From: Rhodospirillales bacterium
GTDB taxonomy: Bacteria > Pseudomonadota > Alphaproteobacteria > Rhodospirillales > Casp-alpha2
Length of the DNA stretch: 40,502 bases
NCBI GenBank assembly: GCA_023145215.1
Contig: JAGLED010000036.1
Location: forward strand, 1 to 40,502
Direction: 5' to 3'
Shown: piece by piece, positions 14,961-23,622 of the stretch
Layout of the letters: each line of letters begins with the position of its first letter
Numbering within the stretch: the first letter of the stretch is position 1
Translations under genes and position numbers: made by a program
The notes under the pieces: model-generated
Seen by the model: only the letters and a program-made list of their open reading frames with translations
Database searches by the model: none
What the model was told of the DNA's origin: nothing

Positions 14961-16737
14961 AGCCGACAAACGCCCGAACCAGAAGAAGCCCAAGGAACGG
15001 GTCTACAAAGGCCTGGGTGCTGCGCACGGCATCGCCGTGGGTCAGGCGTTCGTGCGTTTCGGCGACCGTATCGAGGTGCAGACCTACAACGTTGCCAAAA
15101 CAAAGGTCGCGGCGGAGGTCAAACGCCTGGACGGTGCGGTCAGGGTTGCTCGCCGGCAGATCGGAAGCCTGCAGGAACGCGCCCGCGGCATGCCGGGATC
15201 GGCGGGCGAGGAACTCGTCTACCTGTTCGATGCGTATCTGGCGATGCTGGACGATTCACGCCTGGTGCGCGGCGCTCGAGAAAGCATCGAGAAAAACCGC
15301 ATCAATGCCGAAGCCGCCGTCGAGCGCGAATTCACAACGCTTGCCAAACGTTTCGAAGCGATGGAAGACGCCTACATCGCCGCCCGTCTCGACGACATCC
15401 GCGAGGTCGCGAAACGGCTGATCGGCATCCTCGTCCGCGCTCCCGGCAAAGCGCCGCCCAAACCGCCCAAGGGCGGCATCGTCGTCGCGGAGCAACTGTC
15501 GCCCGCCGACATGGCGCAGATCGACCCGGAAAACGTCGCCGCTGTTGCCGCTGCACTCGGCGGGAACGAAGGCCACACCGCGATCATGGCCCGCGCACTC
15601 GGCCTGCCCGCCGTGCTGGGTGCCGCCGACCTGCTGGACGGAATCAACCAGGGCGACACGGTGATCGTCGACGGCTACGCAGGCAGGATCGTCGTCAACC
15701 CGACGCCGGAAACAATCAAGAAGTACGAAAAGCGCCAGGCCGAAAAGCGCCGCAGCGCGCGTGCGTTGGACCGGCTCAGGAATCAGCCTGCGGTGTCCCG
15801 TGACGGCACCGAGATCCAGCTGATGGCCAACGTCGAACTGCCCGTCGAAATGGAAGCGGTAGGGATATCCGGCGCACAGGGCGTCGGCTTGCTGCGCTCC
15901 GAGTTCATGTTCATGAACCGCGACGACATCCCGAGCGAGGAAGAACAGACAGCCATCCTCGAACAGATCGTCGGCCCGATGAAGTCGCTGCCGGTAACGA
16001 TCCGCACGCTCGACATCGGTGGCGAAAAACCTGCCCCGGCACTCTTGTCGGACATCGACGAGGCGGCGGCGTCGGCGCTGGGGTTGCGGGGGATACGCCT
16101 GTCGCTCGCCAATCCGGACACGCTCAGAACCCAGTTCCGCGCGATATTACGCGTCGCTCAGAAGCGCAACGTCCGCATCCTTTTGCCGATGGTCACGACG
16201 CCGGGCGAGGTCAAGCGCGCCAAGGCGTTGCTCGCCGAAGAAGCGGAGAAACTGAAGAACGAAGGCCGCAAGCTGCCGGACCCGCTGCCGCCGGTCGGTG
16301 TGATGATCGAAGTGCCGGGCGCAGCGCTCGCCGCCGACTCGCTGGCGCGTGCCAGCGATTTCTTCGCCATCGGGTCCAACGACCTGACGATGTATACCCT
16401 TGCGGTCGACCGCGCGAATGAACATGTCGCGCATCTGTTCAACACGCTTCACCCGGCGGTGCTGCGGTTGATCCAATTCACCACCCAGGCAGCGCTTCGG
16501 GCGCGTATCCCGATCTCGATCTGCGGCGAGATCGCAGGCGATCCGCGCTACACCGCGTTATTGGTCGGGCTCGGCCTTAACGACCTGTCGATGACGGCGG
16601 GCAACATCCCGCTGGTAAAGAAGCGCATCCGCGATATGGACGCGCTGGCGGCCTCGCAACGGGCCCTTCAGATCATGGAACAGTCGGATGCCGGCCGCAT
16701 CGCCATGATGATCGACGATTTCAACGCTTTGGCGTAA
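14950..16737 (+). CDS. ptsI: PTS Enzyme I (PEP-protein phosphotransferase)
   Basis: A 595-residue protein with the three EI parts: an N-terminal HPr-binding domain, the swivelling phospho-His domain with His209 in GGNEGHTAIMARALG, and a C-terminal PEP-binding barrel with the GSNDLTMYTLAVDR signature and the catalytic Cys in ICGEIAGDP. There is no N-terminal GAF domain, so it is not the nitrogen-type PtsP. A Lys-rich N-terminal tail (about 15 residues) precedes the fold. The loop before the active His reads N-E-G, where most EI proteins have R-T-S, which is unusual. It overlaps ptsH by 11 nt and closes the chvI-ptsI run. Confidence 0.93.
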   Translation: MTPKADKRPNQKKPKERVYKGLGAAHGIAVGQAFVRFGDRIEVQTYNVAKTKVAAEVKRLDGAVRVARRQIGSLQERARGMPGSAGEELVYLFDAYLAMLDDSRLVRGARESIEKNRINAEAAVEREFTTLAKRFEAMEDAYIAARLDDIREVAKRLIGILVRAPGKAPPKPPKGGIVVAEQLSPADMAQIDPENVAAVAAALGGNEGHTAIMARALGLPAVLGAADLLDGINQGDTVIVDGYAGRIVVNPTPETIKKYEKRQAEKRRSARALDRLRNQPAVSRDGTEIQLMANVELPVEMEAVGISGAQGVGLLRSEFMFMNRDDIPSEEEQTAILEQIVGPMKSLPVTIRTLDIGGEKPAPALLSDIDEAAASALGLRGIRLSLANPDTLRTQFRAILRVAQKRNVRILLPMVTTPGEVKRAKALLAEEAEKLKNEGRKLPDPLPPVGVMIEVPGAALAADSLARASDFFAIGSNDLTMYTLAVDRANEHVAHLFNTLHPAVLRLIQFTTQAALRARIPISICGEIAGDPRYTALLVGLGLNDLSMTAGNIPLVKKRIRDMDALAASQRALQIMEQSDAGRIAMMIDDFNALA

Positions 16738-16822
16738 CGGTTCGGGGCCTGAACCGAAAAAATTTCCTCTGCCCCTTCCATAACCGTCCCTATGGATGAA
16801 ACAATCGCCAAGCGGGGTCGTT

Positions 16823-18226
16823 ATGAATATCGTACAGCACCATGATCAGACCAGTATGCCTCTCCTCTATGTTGCCAGCATCAACGGCGACCCGGATGGC
16901 GTCATCCAGGCGCGCCTGAGAGAGGTCCTGGCCTCGATCGAGCCCGCAGCCGTCGCGGCGCCTGATATGCTGGTCCGTGACAATGCCGATTTCGGCCGCT
17001 TCGACCGGGAAGCGCTCAACCAGTTTCTCGTCGACACCGGCACCGATGCCGTCATTTGGGGCAATGTCGGCGATGACGTGTTGGAAATTCACACCGCCAT
17101 CGCCCCCTACCCGAAAGTCGCCCACGAGAACCGGCTCGCGGCCCGTTTCCGGGCGCAGGTCCCGTTGCCCGTCGCCGAACGCGATATTGCCGTTCCGATG
17201 GTTCAGGCGCTCGCCGCAGCGCTGGTCGAGATCGCTCGAAACCGGCCCACACCGCAGTACCTGATCCAGCATCTGATCCGCGCGCTGGAGATGACGTGCG
17301 ATACGTCAGCGGACCCGGACCAGAACCTCAACGTGCTGGAAACGCTATCCCGCCTTTACGCCCTCGGGCGCGCCGACGACGACGATATCACCGCGCTCAG
17401 GCGCGCCATTCACCTCAACACCCGGCTATGCGCCAAGATCGGACAATCGGACCCAAGCCGCCTTGCCCGGGTGCTGCGCGCCAGGGCCGCGATGCATATC
17501 CGGCTCGGCTATCGAACACGAAGCGTCGAGCCGGTCTTGGATGCCGTCGACACCCTTTCCAGCGCCGCCCGGCACTCGACCGAAGATTTGGACAGGGCGC
17601 GGCTCGACCTGCTGCTCGCGGACTGCAAGGAAGCCCTGGGTGAGATCAGGTCCGACGTCAGCCTGCTCGAGGCGGCACGCGATCTGCTGAACTCCGCCGT
17701 GCCGTTTCTATACCAGACCCTCGCCATCGAGGACTGGGCCCGGGCACAGTCCCGCCTGGCGCGGATCAACTGGCACCTCGGGCGGTATACCGACGATCCA
17801 GAGACCGGCAAGAAGTACGCGAACGATGCCATCGATGCGGTCTGCGAGGCCCTTTCGTTCTATAATGCCCGGAATTTCCCCTTTGCCTGGGCCCGGATTG
17901 CCAAGCTCAAGGGCGAAATTTCAAGCGAACTGGGATCGATTCCCGGGCGCGTCGAAAGCCTGAACGACGGGATCACCCAGTTTCGCGAAGTCCTCTCCGT
18001 CTATACCCGCGAACACGCGCCCTTGGAATTCGCCATCACATCTGCGGAATTGGCAGAATCGCTTTGTACCTTGGCAGCACACACCAACGACCCGAAACAC
18101 CTGAAATCGGCGGAGTCCTGTTTTGCCGCCGCCCTTGAAGTCTACAGGGTCAAGGCCGACCCCGAGGCAGACCGCGTCGCCGCCCGGCTCGCCGACGTAC
18201 GGCAACTTATTTCGGCCGCCGTCTGA
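16823..18226 (+). CDS. TPR-like helical repeat protein, unknown function
   Basis: About 467 residues. I prefer ATG 16823 (GGGG 6-9 nt upstream) over ATG 16796, which lacks an RBS. Residues 1-130 form an alpha/beta part with 'TDAVIWGNV' and 'VLEIHTAIAPYP', weakly like the TolB-like N-terminal domains of some TPR/cyclase proteins. The rest is almost all helical, with repeating alanine/leucine helices of TPR spacing and no catalytic motif. There is no signal peptide or TM segment, so it is probably cytoplasmic. It sits between ptsI and ahcY, an interval that is normally short. I do not recognise a named family. Confidence 0.8.
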   Translation: MNIVQHHDQTSMPLLYVASINGDPDGVIQARLREVLASIEPAAVAAPDMLVRDNADFGRFDREALNQFLVDTGTDAVIWGNVGDDVLEIHTAIAPYPKVAHENRLAARFRAQVPLPVAERDIAVPMVQALAAALVEIARNRPTPQYLIQHLIRALEMTCDTSADPDQNLNVLETLSRLYALGRADDDDITALRRAIHLNTRLCAKIGQSDPSRLARVLRARAAMHIRLGYRTRSVEPVLDAVDTLSSAARHSTEDLDRARLDLLLADCKEALGEIRSDVSLLEAARDLLNSAVPFLYQTLAIEDWARAQSRLARINWHLGRYTDDPETGKKYANDAIDAVCEALSFYNARNFPFAWARIAKLKGEISSELGSIPGRVESLNDGITQFREVLSVYTREHAPLEFAITSAELAESLCTLAAHTNDPKHLKSAESCFAAALEVYRVKADPEADRVAARLADVRQLISAAV

Positions 18227-18280
18227 ACTGCTTTTCCGCTTGCCCCGCCCTTTCCAGCCTGTTAAAAACCGCGTCAACGC

Positions 18281-18308
18281 AAAGATATAAAGAAATCTTT
18301 ATGTCTTT
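18281..18308. promoter_or_regulatory. four-half-site palindromic operator upstream of ahcY
   Basis: Two 13-nt arms, AAAGATATAAAGA and TCTTTATGTCTTT, pair at 12 of 13 positions around a 2-nt centre. Each arm holds two AAAGA half-sites. The palindrome overlaps a TATAAA-like -10 element (18286-18291), as a repressor site would. It resembles what I recall of sites proposed for SahR, the ArsR-family regulator of the SAM/SAH cycle, but no regulator gene is in the window. Confidence 0.55.
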
Positions 18309-18355
18309 AAGTGATGAATTTTCAGATACAGATGCCAGCGATGGAGCGGAACGAG

Positions 18356-19762
18356 ATGAACGCATTTACGGATTACAAGGTCGCCGACATGAGCCTCGCC
18401 AAATGGGGCCGTAAAGAACTTGATATTGCCGAGAGCGAAATGCCCGGCCTGATGGCGACGCGTGAGGAATACGGCGCATCGCAGCCCCTGAAGGGTGCCA
18501 AGATCGCGGGTTCGCTGCACATGACGATCCAGACCGGCGTCCTCATTGAGACGCTTCAGGCGCTCGGCGCCGAGGTCCGTTGGGCATCTTGCAACATCTA
18601 CTCGACCCAGGATCACGCCGCTGCCGCCATCGCCGAAAAGGGCACGCCGGTTTTCGCGGTCAAGGGCGAGACGCTGGAAGATTACTGGCAGTATACCCAC
18701 GAAATTTTCAATTGGGAAAACAACACCGGCCCCAACATGATCCTCGATGACGGCGGCGACGCGACGCTGCTGATGCATCTTGGAAAGGAAGCCGAGAAAG
18801 ACCTCTCCGTCCTCGACAACCCCGATTCCGAAGAAGCCGAAGTCCTGTTCGCCGCGATCAAGGCGAAGCTGAAGGAAGACCCGACGTGGTATTCGGATCA
18901 TTCCAAGGACATCATGGGCGTCACCGAGGAAACCACGACGGGTGTCCACCGACTTTACGAAATGGCCAAGAAGGGGACGCTCATGTTCCCGGCCATCAAC
19001 GTCAACGACTCGGTCACCAAATCGAAGTTCGATAACAAATACGGCTGCCGCGAAAGCCTGGTCGACGCAATCCGCCGCGCCACCGACGTAATGATGGCCG
19101 GCAAGGTCGCTTGTGTCGCGGGTTACGGGGATGTCGGCAAGGGCTCCGCGGAAAGCCTGCGTCAGGCCGGCTGCCGCGTCATGGTCACTGAAGCTGACCC
19201 GATCTGCGCCCTGCAGGCGGCGATGGAAGGCTACGAAGTCGTCACCATGGAAGAAGCCTGCAAGCGTGCAGATATCTTCTGCACCGCGACCGGCAACGTC
19301 GACGTGATCACGGTCGAGCACATGCGTGCCATGAAAGATCGTGCCATCGTCTGCAACATCGGCCACTTCGACAGCGAAATTCAGGTCGCCGGTCTCAAGA
19401 ACATGAAATGGGAAGAGATCAAGCCGCAGGTCGACGAGATCGAATTCCCGGACGGCAACCGCATCATCCTGCTGGCGCAGGGGCGTCTGGTGAACCTCGG
19501 CTGCGCCACAGGCCACCCGAGCTTCGTGATGTCGGCCAGCTTCACCAACCAGGTGCTGGCGCAGATCGAACTCTACGCCAACAATAAGGACGGTCATTAC
19601 AAGAACGACGTCTATGTGCTGCCCAAGCACCTGGATGAAAAGGTCGCCGCCCTGCACCTCGAGAAACTCGGCGTGTCGCTGACCACGCTTTCGCAAAAGC
19701 AGGCCGATTACATCGGCGTCGACGTTAAAGGCCCGCACAAGCCGGAAACGTATCGCTATTAA
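18356..19762 (+). CDS. ahcY: S-adenosylhomocysteine hydrolase
   Basis: A 468-residue protein that splits SAH into homocysteine and adenosine and relieves product inhibition of methyltransferases. The NAD-binding loop [10 protein letters not shown], the substrate-side motif HMTIQT and the C-terminal KPETYRY (the typical AHCY end that completes the partner's NAD site) are present. I chose ATG 18356: GGAG lies 9 nt upstream and the protein then begins at the family's usual [10 protein letters not shown]. Earlier in-frame starts at 18311 (GTG) and 18341 (ATG) would add a non-conserved tail. A hairpin and a palindromic repeat follow it. Confidence 0.97.
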   Translation: MNAFTDYKVADMSLAKWGRKELDIAESEMPGLMATREEYGASQPLKGAKIAGSLHMTIQTGVLIETLQALGAEVRWASCNIYSTQDHAAAAIAEKGTPVFAVKGETLEDYWQYTHEIFNWENNTGPNMILDDGGDATLLMHLGKEAEKDLSVLDNPDSEEAEVLFAAIKAKLKEDPTWYSDHSKDIMGVTEETTTGVHRLYEMAKKGTLMFPAINVNDSVTKSKFDNKYGCRESLVDAIRRATDVMMAGKVACVAGYGDVGKGSAESLRQAGCRVMVTEADPICALQAAMEGYEVVTMEEACKRADIFCTATGNVDVITVEHMRAMKDRAIVCNIGHFDSEIQVAGLKNMKWEEIKPQVDEIEFPDGNRIILLAQGRLVNLGCATGHPSFVMSASFTNQVLAQIELYANNKDGHYKNDVYVLPKHLDEKVAALHLEKLGVSLTTLSQKQADYIGVDVKGPHKPETYRY

Positions 19763-19768
19763 GCAAAT

Positions 19769-19790
19769 GTGAGGGCGGCCACGCCCTCAC
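19769..19790 (+). terminator. hairpin after ahcY
   Basis: GTGAGGGCG and CGCCCTCAC form a perfect 9-bp stem with a GCCA loop, 6 nt after the ahcY stop. There is no T tract directly after it, so termination may be weak or completed by the repeat that follows. Confidence 0.5.
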
Positions 19791-19797
19791 GACGCCT

Positions 19798-19886
19798 CGT
19801 CATCCTGAACTTGATTCAGGATCCATATGCCAACGCCGGTCCATAAACCGGTAGATCATGGATCCCAAATCAAGTTTGGGATGACG
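19798..19886. repeat. dispersed palindromic repeat (ATCAAGTT type)
   Basis: The arms at 19798-19826 and 19858-19886 are inverted copies (CGTCATCC ... GGATCCAT / ATGGATCC ... GGATGACG). Each arm also folds alone: ATCCTGAA-CTTGA-TTCAGGAT on the left and ATCCCAAA-TCAAG-TTTGGGAT on the right. The two arms differ at several bases, but each keeps its own pairing. A TTTTTG run follows the right arm, so it may act as the ahcY terminator. This is a common type of alphaproteobacterial repeat. Confidence 0.8.
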
Positions 19887-19915
19887 TTTTTGTTTGTGCT
19901 CTTCAATATACGCTA

Positions 19916-20632
19916 ATGAACACCGACCGACGCATGTGGATCATCGCCGGGCCGCCAGGGTCCGGCAAAAGCACGCTCGCCCAGCGTCTGTTTCCACGCG
20001 ACATCGGCACCACGCGTCACATCGACGCCGACGACACGCGCGGCTTCGACGCCGCCGACGACCTCCCAGAAGCGGTGATGAAGCGCATCGTTCCGGTCTC
20101 CAAGCGCCTCGAGATCGCCGAGACCGGCGGGCGCAGTTTCATCGTCGAAACCCGCCTGATGAGCCGGAAACCCCTTTCCGCCGCGATCCGCCTCCGGCGC
20201 CGCGGCTGGGGCGTCAGCATGATTTATCTCGCGCTCCCCAAAATTCAGCTCTGCCGCGAACGGGTGCGCGCCCGCATCCTCAAGGGCGGGGACGACGTCT
20301 CGGACGAATTGATCGAAAAATCGTTCAGAGCATCTCTCGATAACCTGCCGCGCTACATCGACGCCAGCGACAAGTGGGTGGTGATCGATAGTTCCGGCGC
20401 CCGCAAGCCGCTGATCGCACACGGCAGCTATGCCGGCGCGGTCCCATTCCAGGCCGACGCGTTGAAGGGGCTGTTACCGGACTATCCGTTTATCCCCGCC
20501 GCCCGAAGCGTGATGAACGACACGTGGTTCACCTCCGTGGTCGCGGAATTCGCCAGTGTCCAACGCTGGCAGATGACCCTCGACCGCCTGATGCGGATCG
20601 CGGACAACATCGAAGGATTGTCCACCGGATAA
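19916..20632 (+). CDS. zeta-toxin-like P-loop kinase, orphan
   Basis: A 238-residue protein. Walker A GPPGSGKST lies near residues 13-21, followed by 'HIDADDTRGFDAAD' and 'FIVETRLMSR', the arrangement of zeta toxin / AAA-type small kinases in which Asp and Glu activate the substrate. Zeta toxins phosphorylate UDP-GlcNAc; many chromosomal relatives are uncharacterised. No small epsilon-like antitoxin gene lies next to it: upstream is a repeat and ahcY, downstream the DivL-like kinase. It could therefore be a metabolic kinase or an orphan toxin. There is no clear RBS. Confidence 0.75.
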   Translation: MNTDRRMWIIAGPPGSGKSTLAQRLFPRDIGTTRHIDADDTRGFDAADDLPEAVMKRIVPVSKRLEIAETGGRSFIVETRLMSRKPLSAAIRLRRRGWGVSMIYLALPKIQLCRERVRARILKGGDDVSDELIEKSFRASLDNLPRYIDASDKWVVIDSSGARKPLIAHGSYAGAVPFQADALKGLLPDYPFIPAARSVMNDTWFTSVVAEFASVQRWQMTLDRLMRIADNIEGLSTG

Positions 20633-20691
20633 GGCATGTCAGGGCGCACGGCGTTCTTGGCCCGGGCCTTGATCGCGCGTAAACTTCACCC

Positions 20692-23070
20692 GTGTTTGAA
20701 ACCGCTTCCAATGCCATGCCGCTGATGCTCGGCGTCGTCGTCGGCGCCTTGATCGTGCTGCCGTTCGCACTGGTCTATCGCGCCCGGGCCCGCGATGCGT
20801 CCGCCGAGCGCCGCCGTGTCGACGCCATCGCAACCCGCGCGCGCGGCATCCTGGCGGCCGCGCCGGACGGTATCTTCTTGTGGGATCACGCCACCGGCGG
20901 CATCAGCTGTTCACGCCGCCTCGCCGAGATGCTGGAAATCGAAAGCGGCACTCTTGCCCGCTACGACGATATCCGCGCCTGTTTCGACGAAGACGAGCTT
21001 CAAAAACTTGAACAAGGCGTGAGTCTGCTCCGCGCCAAGGGCACGCCCTTCGACGTCACCCTCAAACGCGGCAACCAGTATTTTCAGGCGCTGGGGTCGC
21101 GCGCGACGGGCGCCGGCGGCGAAGCGGTCGCCGATATCGTCTGGATGCGCCGCGTCCACGCCGCCGCCGAGGGCCCGGCCGCCGGACGCAACGCGTCCGG
21201 TCTTGAAGACCGCCATCTGACGGCGCTCCTGGACACCCTGCCGATCCCGCTTTGGCTCAGGGATTCTGACCTCAAACTCGCGTTCCGAAACCGCGCCGCC
21301 GAGCGCATCGGCGACCTTTCGGACGACACCGGCCGGCGCGCCCGGAATGAAAGCAAGACCGTCTCCGACACCGCCGACATCACCGAGAACGAGGCGACAC
21401 GCCGCGTCAGGATCACCGAAACGCCCCTCGCCCCCGGCATGGGCGAGAAAAGCGGGACCATCGGCTTCGCCGTCGATATGCCTGAAACGGCGACGTCGGT
21501 CGAAACTGTCACTGTCTCCACGCCGTCCAGGCCGACACCCCGCGAATTGCTCAGGCCGCTGGAATCGGGTGTCGCGGTGTTCGACGGCGACACCAATCTC
21601 ATCGCAGCAAACGCCGCGTTCGCGGCGCTTTGGCGTCTCGACCCCGACTGGCTTGAGACGCGCCCGTCGATGAGCGATTTGCTGATGCGCCTCAGAGAGC
21701 TTCGGCGCCTGCCGGAAGTCGCCAACTTCGCCGACTTCCGGAACGAGGAACTGAACCGCTTCGAAACCCTCAAGGGTGTCAGCGGCGATGAGTTGCATCT
21801 TCCCGACGGCCGCACCATGAAGCGCCGCTTCGCGCCCCTGGACGACGGCGGTCTGGTGATCGCCTGCGACGACGTGTCGGATCGCCTCGACATGCAGCGC
21901 TCCCTCAAATCGGCGGGGCAGGTCCACAGCACGACGCTCGAGAACATGCGCGAAGGCATCGCCGTATTCGGCGCCGACGGACGCCTTCAGCTCACCAATC
22001 CGCAGCTGGCGAAGCTCTGGGACCTGGACGAGACCGCGTTCGAACCCGGCGCCAGATTGCCCGACGTGATCCAGTCCATCGGCATGAAGATGGCCGCCAA
22101 CGACGAAAAATGGTCGGTGCGCCGAGAGCGGATCGCTTCGGAAATCCTCGACCGCACGTTGAACAGCGGGCGCGTCGATCTGATCAACGGGCGCGTACTC
22201 GCGTTCGCCAACGTGCCTTTGCCTGACGGCGCATCCCTTGTCAGCTATGGGGACATCACCGACAGCTTCCGCGTCGAGGAAGCCCTGCGCCAGCGCGCCC
22301 GCACGCTGGCCGAAGCGGATCGCATGAAAACCGAATTCATCGCCAACGTGGCGATGGAGGTCCGGACGCCCTTGAACACCATCCACGGCTTCGCCGATAT
22401 CCTTCGCCAGGAAATGTTCGGCGAGTTGAACAAGCGACAGCTCGAATACACGAACGGTATCGTCGACACGTCCGAGAAGATGATGGGCGTGGTGACCGAC
22501 ATCCTCGACCTTGCGACCATCGAAGCCGGACGCATGGAGTTGAACAAGGACACCGTCGATCCGCACGCGATCCTGGTCGACGCGTTCAACGTCGTGAAGG
22601 AACAGGCGAAGAAAAAGAACATCAAGGTCGACTTCGACTGCCCGCCCGATATCGGTTGGATTTCGGCCGATGCCAAGCGCCTGACCCAGGTCGTTTTCAA
22701 CCTGCTGACCAACGCCATCACCTTCACTCCCAAACTCGGCCACGTCACCCTCGCCGCCCGGCGCGACGGCGGCATGGTGGAGATTTCGGTTTCTGATAGC
22801 GGCCCCGGAATTCCGAAGGACGAACGCGACCGGGTCATGCAGCCGTTCCAGAGGATCAAGAGCGACGATCACCAGGGCGGCGGACCGGGCCTCGGCCTGA
22901 CCATCGTCCAACGCTTCGTCGAACTGCACGGCGGCACCATCGAAATTCGTTCCAACAAGTCGCGCGGCGCCACCGTGGTCTGTCGGATCCCGGCCGGTGA
23001 CGGCGAAACGGAGGGGGTTGCGCCCGGCGAGGCGGATCGTGCTATCGTAGACGAACACGCGGCCGAATAG
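20692..23070 (+). CDS. DivL-like PAS sensor pseudokinase (Met at the phospho-acceptor position)
   Basis: About 792 residues from GTG 20692 (ATG 20716 is an alternative; neither has a strong RBS). One N-terminal TM helix (about 10-29) is followed by about four PAS-like regions (about 50-150, 180-260, 285-400, 415-520), a HisKA-type helix pair and an HATPase domain. The H-box reads ANVAMEVRTPLNTI: the residue equivalent to the catalytic His is Met555. ATP-site motifs are kept: NLLTNA, DSGPGIP and GPGLGLTIV. Architecture, length and location near ahcY and tsaE match DivL, the Caulobacter cell-cycle kinase that has Tyr550 here and regulates CckA through DivK. A DivL-type regulatory role is inferred; autophosphorylation on His is excluded at this site. 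Confidence 0.85.
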   Translation: MFETASNAMPLMLGVVVGALIVLPFALVYRARARDASAERRRVDAIATRARGILAAAPDGIFLWDHATGGISCSRRLAEMLEIESGTLARYDDIRACFDEDELQKLEQGVSLLRAKGTPFDVTLKRGNQYFQALGSRATGAGGEAVADIVWMRRVHAAAEGPAAGRNASGLEDRHLTALLDTLPIPLWLRDSDLKLAFRNRAAERIGDLSDDTGRRARNESKTVSDTADITENEATRRVRITETPLAPGMGEKSGTIGFAVDMPETATSVETVTVSTPSRPTPRELLRPLESGVAVFDGDTNLIAANAAFAALWRLDPDWLETRPSMSDLLMRLRELRRLPEVANFADFRNEELNRFETLKGVSGDELHLPDGRTMKRRFAPLDDGGLVIACDDVSDRLDMQRSLKSAGQVHSTTLENMREGIAVFGADGRLQLTNPQLAKLWDLDETAFEPGARLPDVIQSIGMKMAANDEKWSVRRERIASEILDRTLNSGRVDLINGRVLAFANVPLPDGASLVSYGDITDSFRVEEALRQRARTLAEADRMKTEFIANVAMEVRTPLNTIHGFADILRQEMFGELNKRQLEYTNGIVDTSEKMMGVVTDILDLATIEAGRMELNKDTVDPHAILVDAFNVVKEQAKKKNIKVDFDCPPDIGWISADAKRLTQVVFNLLTNAITFTPKLGHVTLAARRDGGMVEISVSDSGPGIPKDERDRVMQPFQRIKSDDHQGGGPGLGLTIVQRFVELHGGTIEIRSNKSRGATVVCRIPAGDGETEGVAPGEADRAIVDEHAAE

Positions 23071-23085
23071 GGCCGTAAGCGGAGA

Positions 23086-23622
23086 ATGAACTTGGACCTT
23101 CAAACTCTTTGCATCGTCGTGATTTTGGCGGGTGTGATCACGATGCTGGCCCGCGCCATGCTGAACGCCGGCAAGACGCGTGCGCGCATGAAACGCCGGT
23201 CCGTGTCCAAGCCGCCGCCCGGCGCGTTCGCGCTCGACGACGCACTGGACAAGCTCAACGAAACCGTCCGCATCCTGCAGCGCGATCTCGGCGATCAGGC
23301 GCCCGGCCGCCAGGACCCGGCGGGTCTGCGCTTTTATATCGCCTATCTGGTCGGCGTCGCCCGCGAAATCGCGAAGATGAACAAGATCGCCTATGGCCCG
23401 GCCTTGGAAACCCCGATCCGCATGGAAATGATCCGCCATGGCATTTCAAGCTCGGGCGGCAGCGATGCCATCGCGCGCATCCTGGCCAGCGACGAAGGTC
23501 AGCAGGGTCTGGTTGCGGGTGAAATGGACGGTGTGGACGCCTGCGATCCTGGCTACGACGGTCCCTACTTCGGCCGTATCCTGTCTTACTTCACCGACGC
23601 CCAGGTGCGCGGCCCGCGCTAA
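23086..23622 (+). CDS. small membrane-anchored protein of unknown function
   Basis: A 178-residue protein that begins 15 nt after the DivL-like gene with a GCGGAG RBS, so it is very likely co-transcribed. Residues about 6-24 form one TM helix. A basic linker (KTRARMKRRSVSK) follows and then a soluble helical domain with 'LDKLNETVRILQRDL' and 'RFYIAYLVGVAREIAKMNK'. The N-in/C-in topology cannot be settled by eye, although the basic linker favours a cytoplasmic C-terminus. I do not recognise a family. Its 3' end overlaps the convergent aminotransferase-like gene by 4 bp. Confidence 0.75.
   Translation: MNLDLQTLCIVVILAGVITMLARAMLNAGKTRARMKRRSVSKPPPGAFALDDALDKLNETVRILQRDLGDQAPGRQDPAGLRFYIAYLVGVAREIAKMNKIAYGPALETPIRMEMIRHGISSSGGSDAIARILASDEGQQGLVAGEMDGVDACDPGYDGPYFGRILSYFTDAQVRGPR

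Noticed and set aside
18227-18355. SAH or SAM riboswitch before ahcY
   Set aside because: The region is short and dominated by an AT-rich palindrome with an overlapping -10 box; no SAH or SAM aptamer core was seen.
18299-19738. 479-codon minus-strand open frame opposite ahcY
   Set aside because: It is fully antisense to a highly conserved enzyme and lacks an RBS and motifs.
20911-23439. 842-codon minus-strand open frame opposite the DivL-like kinase
   Set aside because: It mirrors a clear PAS/kinase gene; composition is shadow-like and no domain is recognisable.
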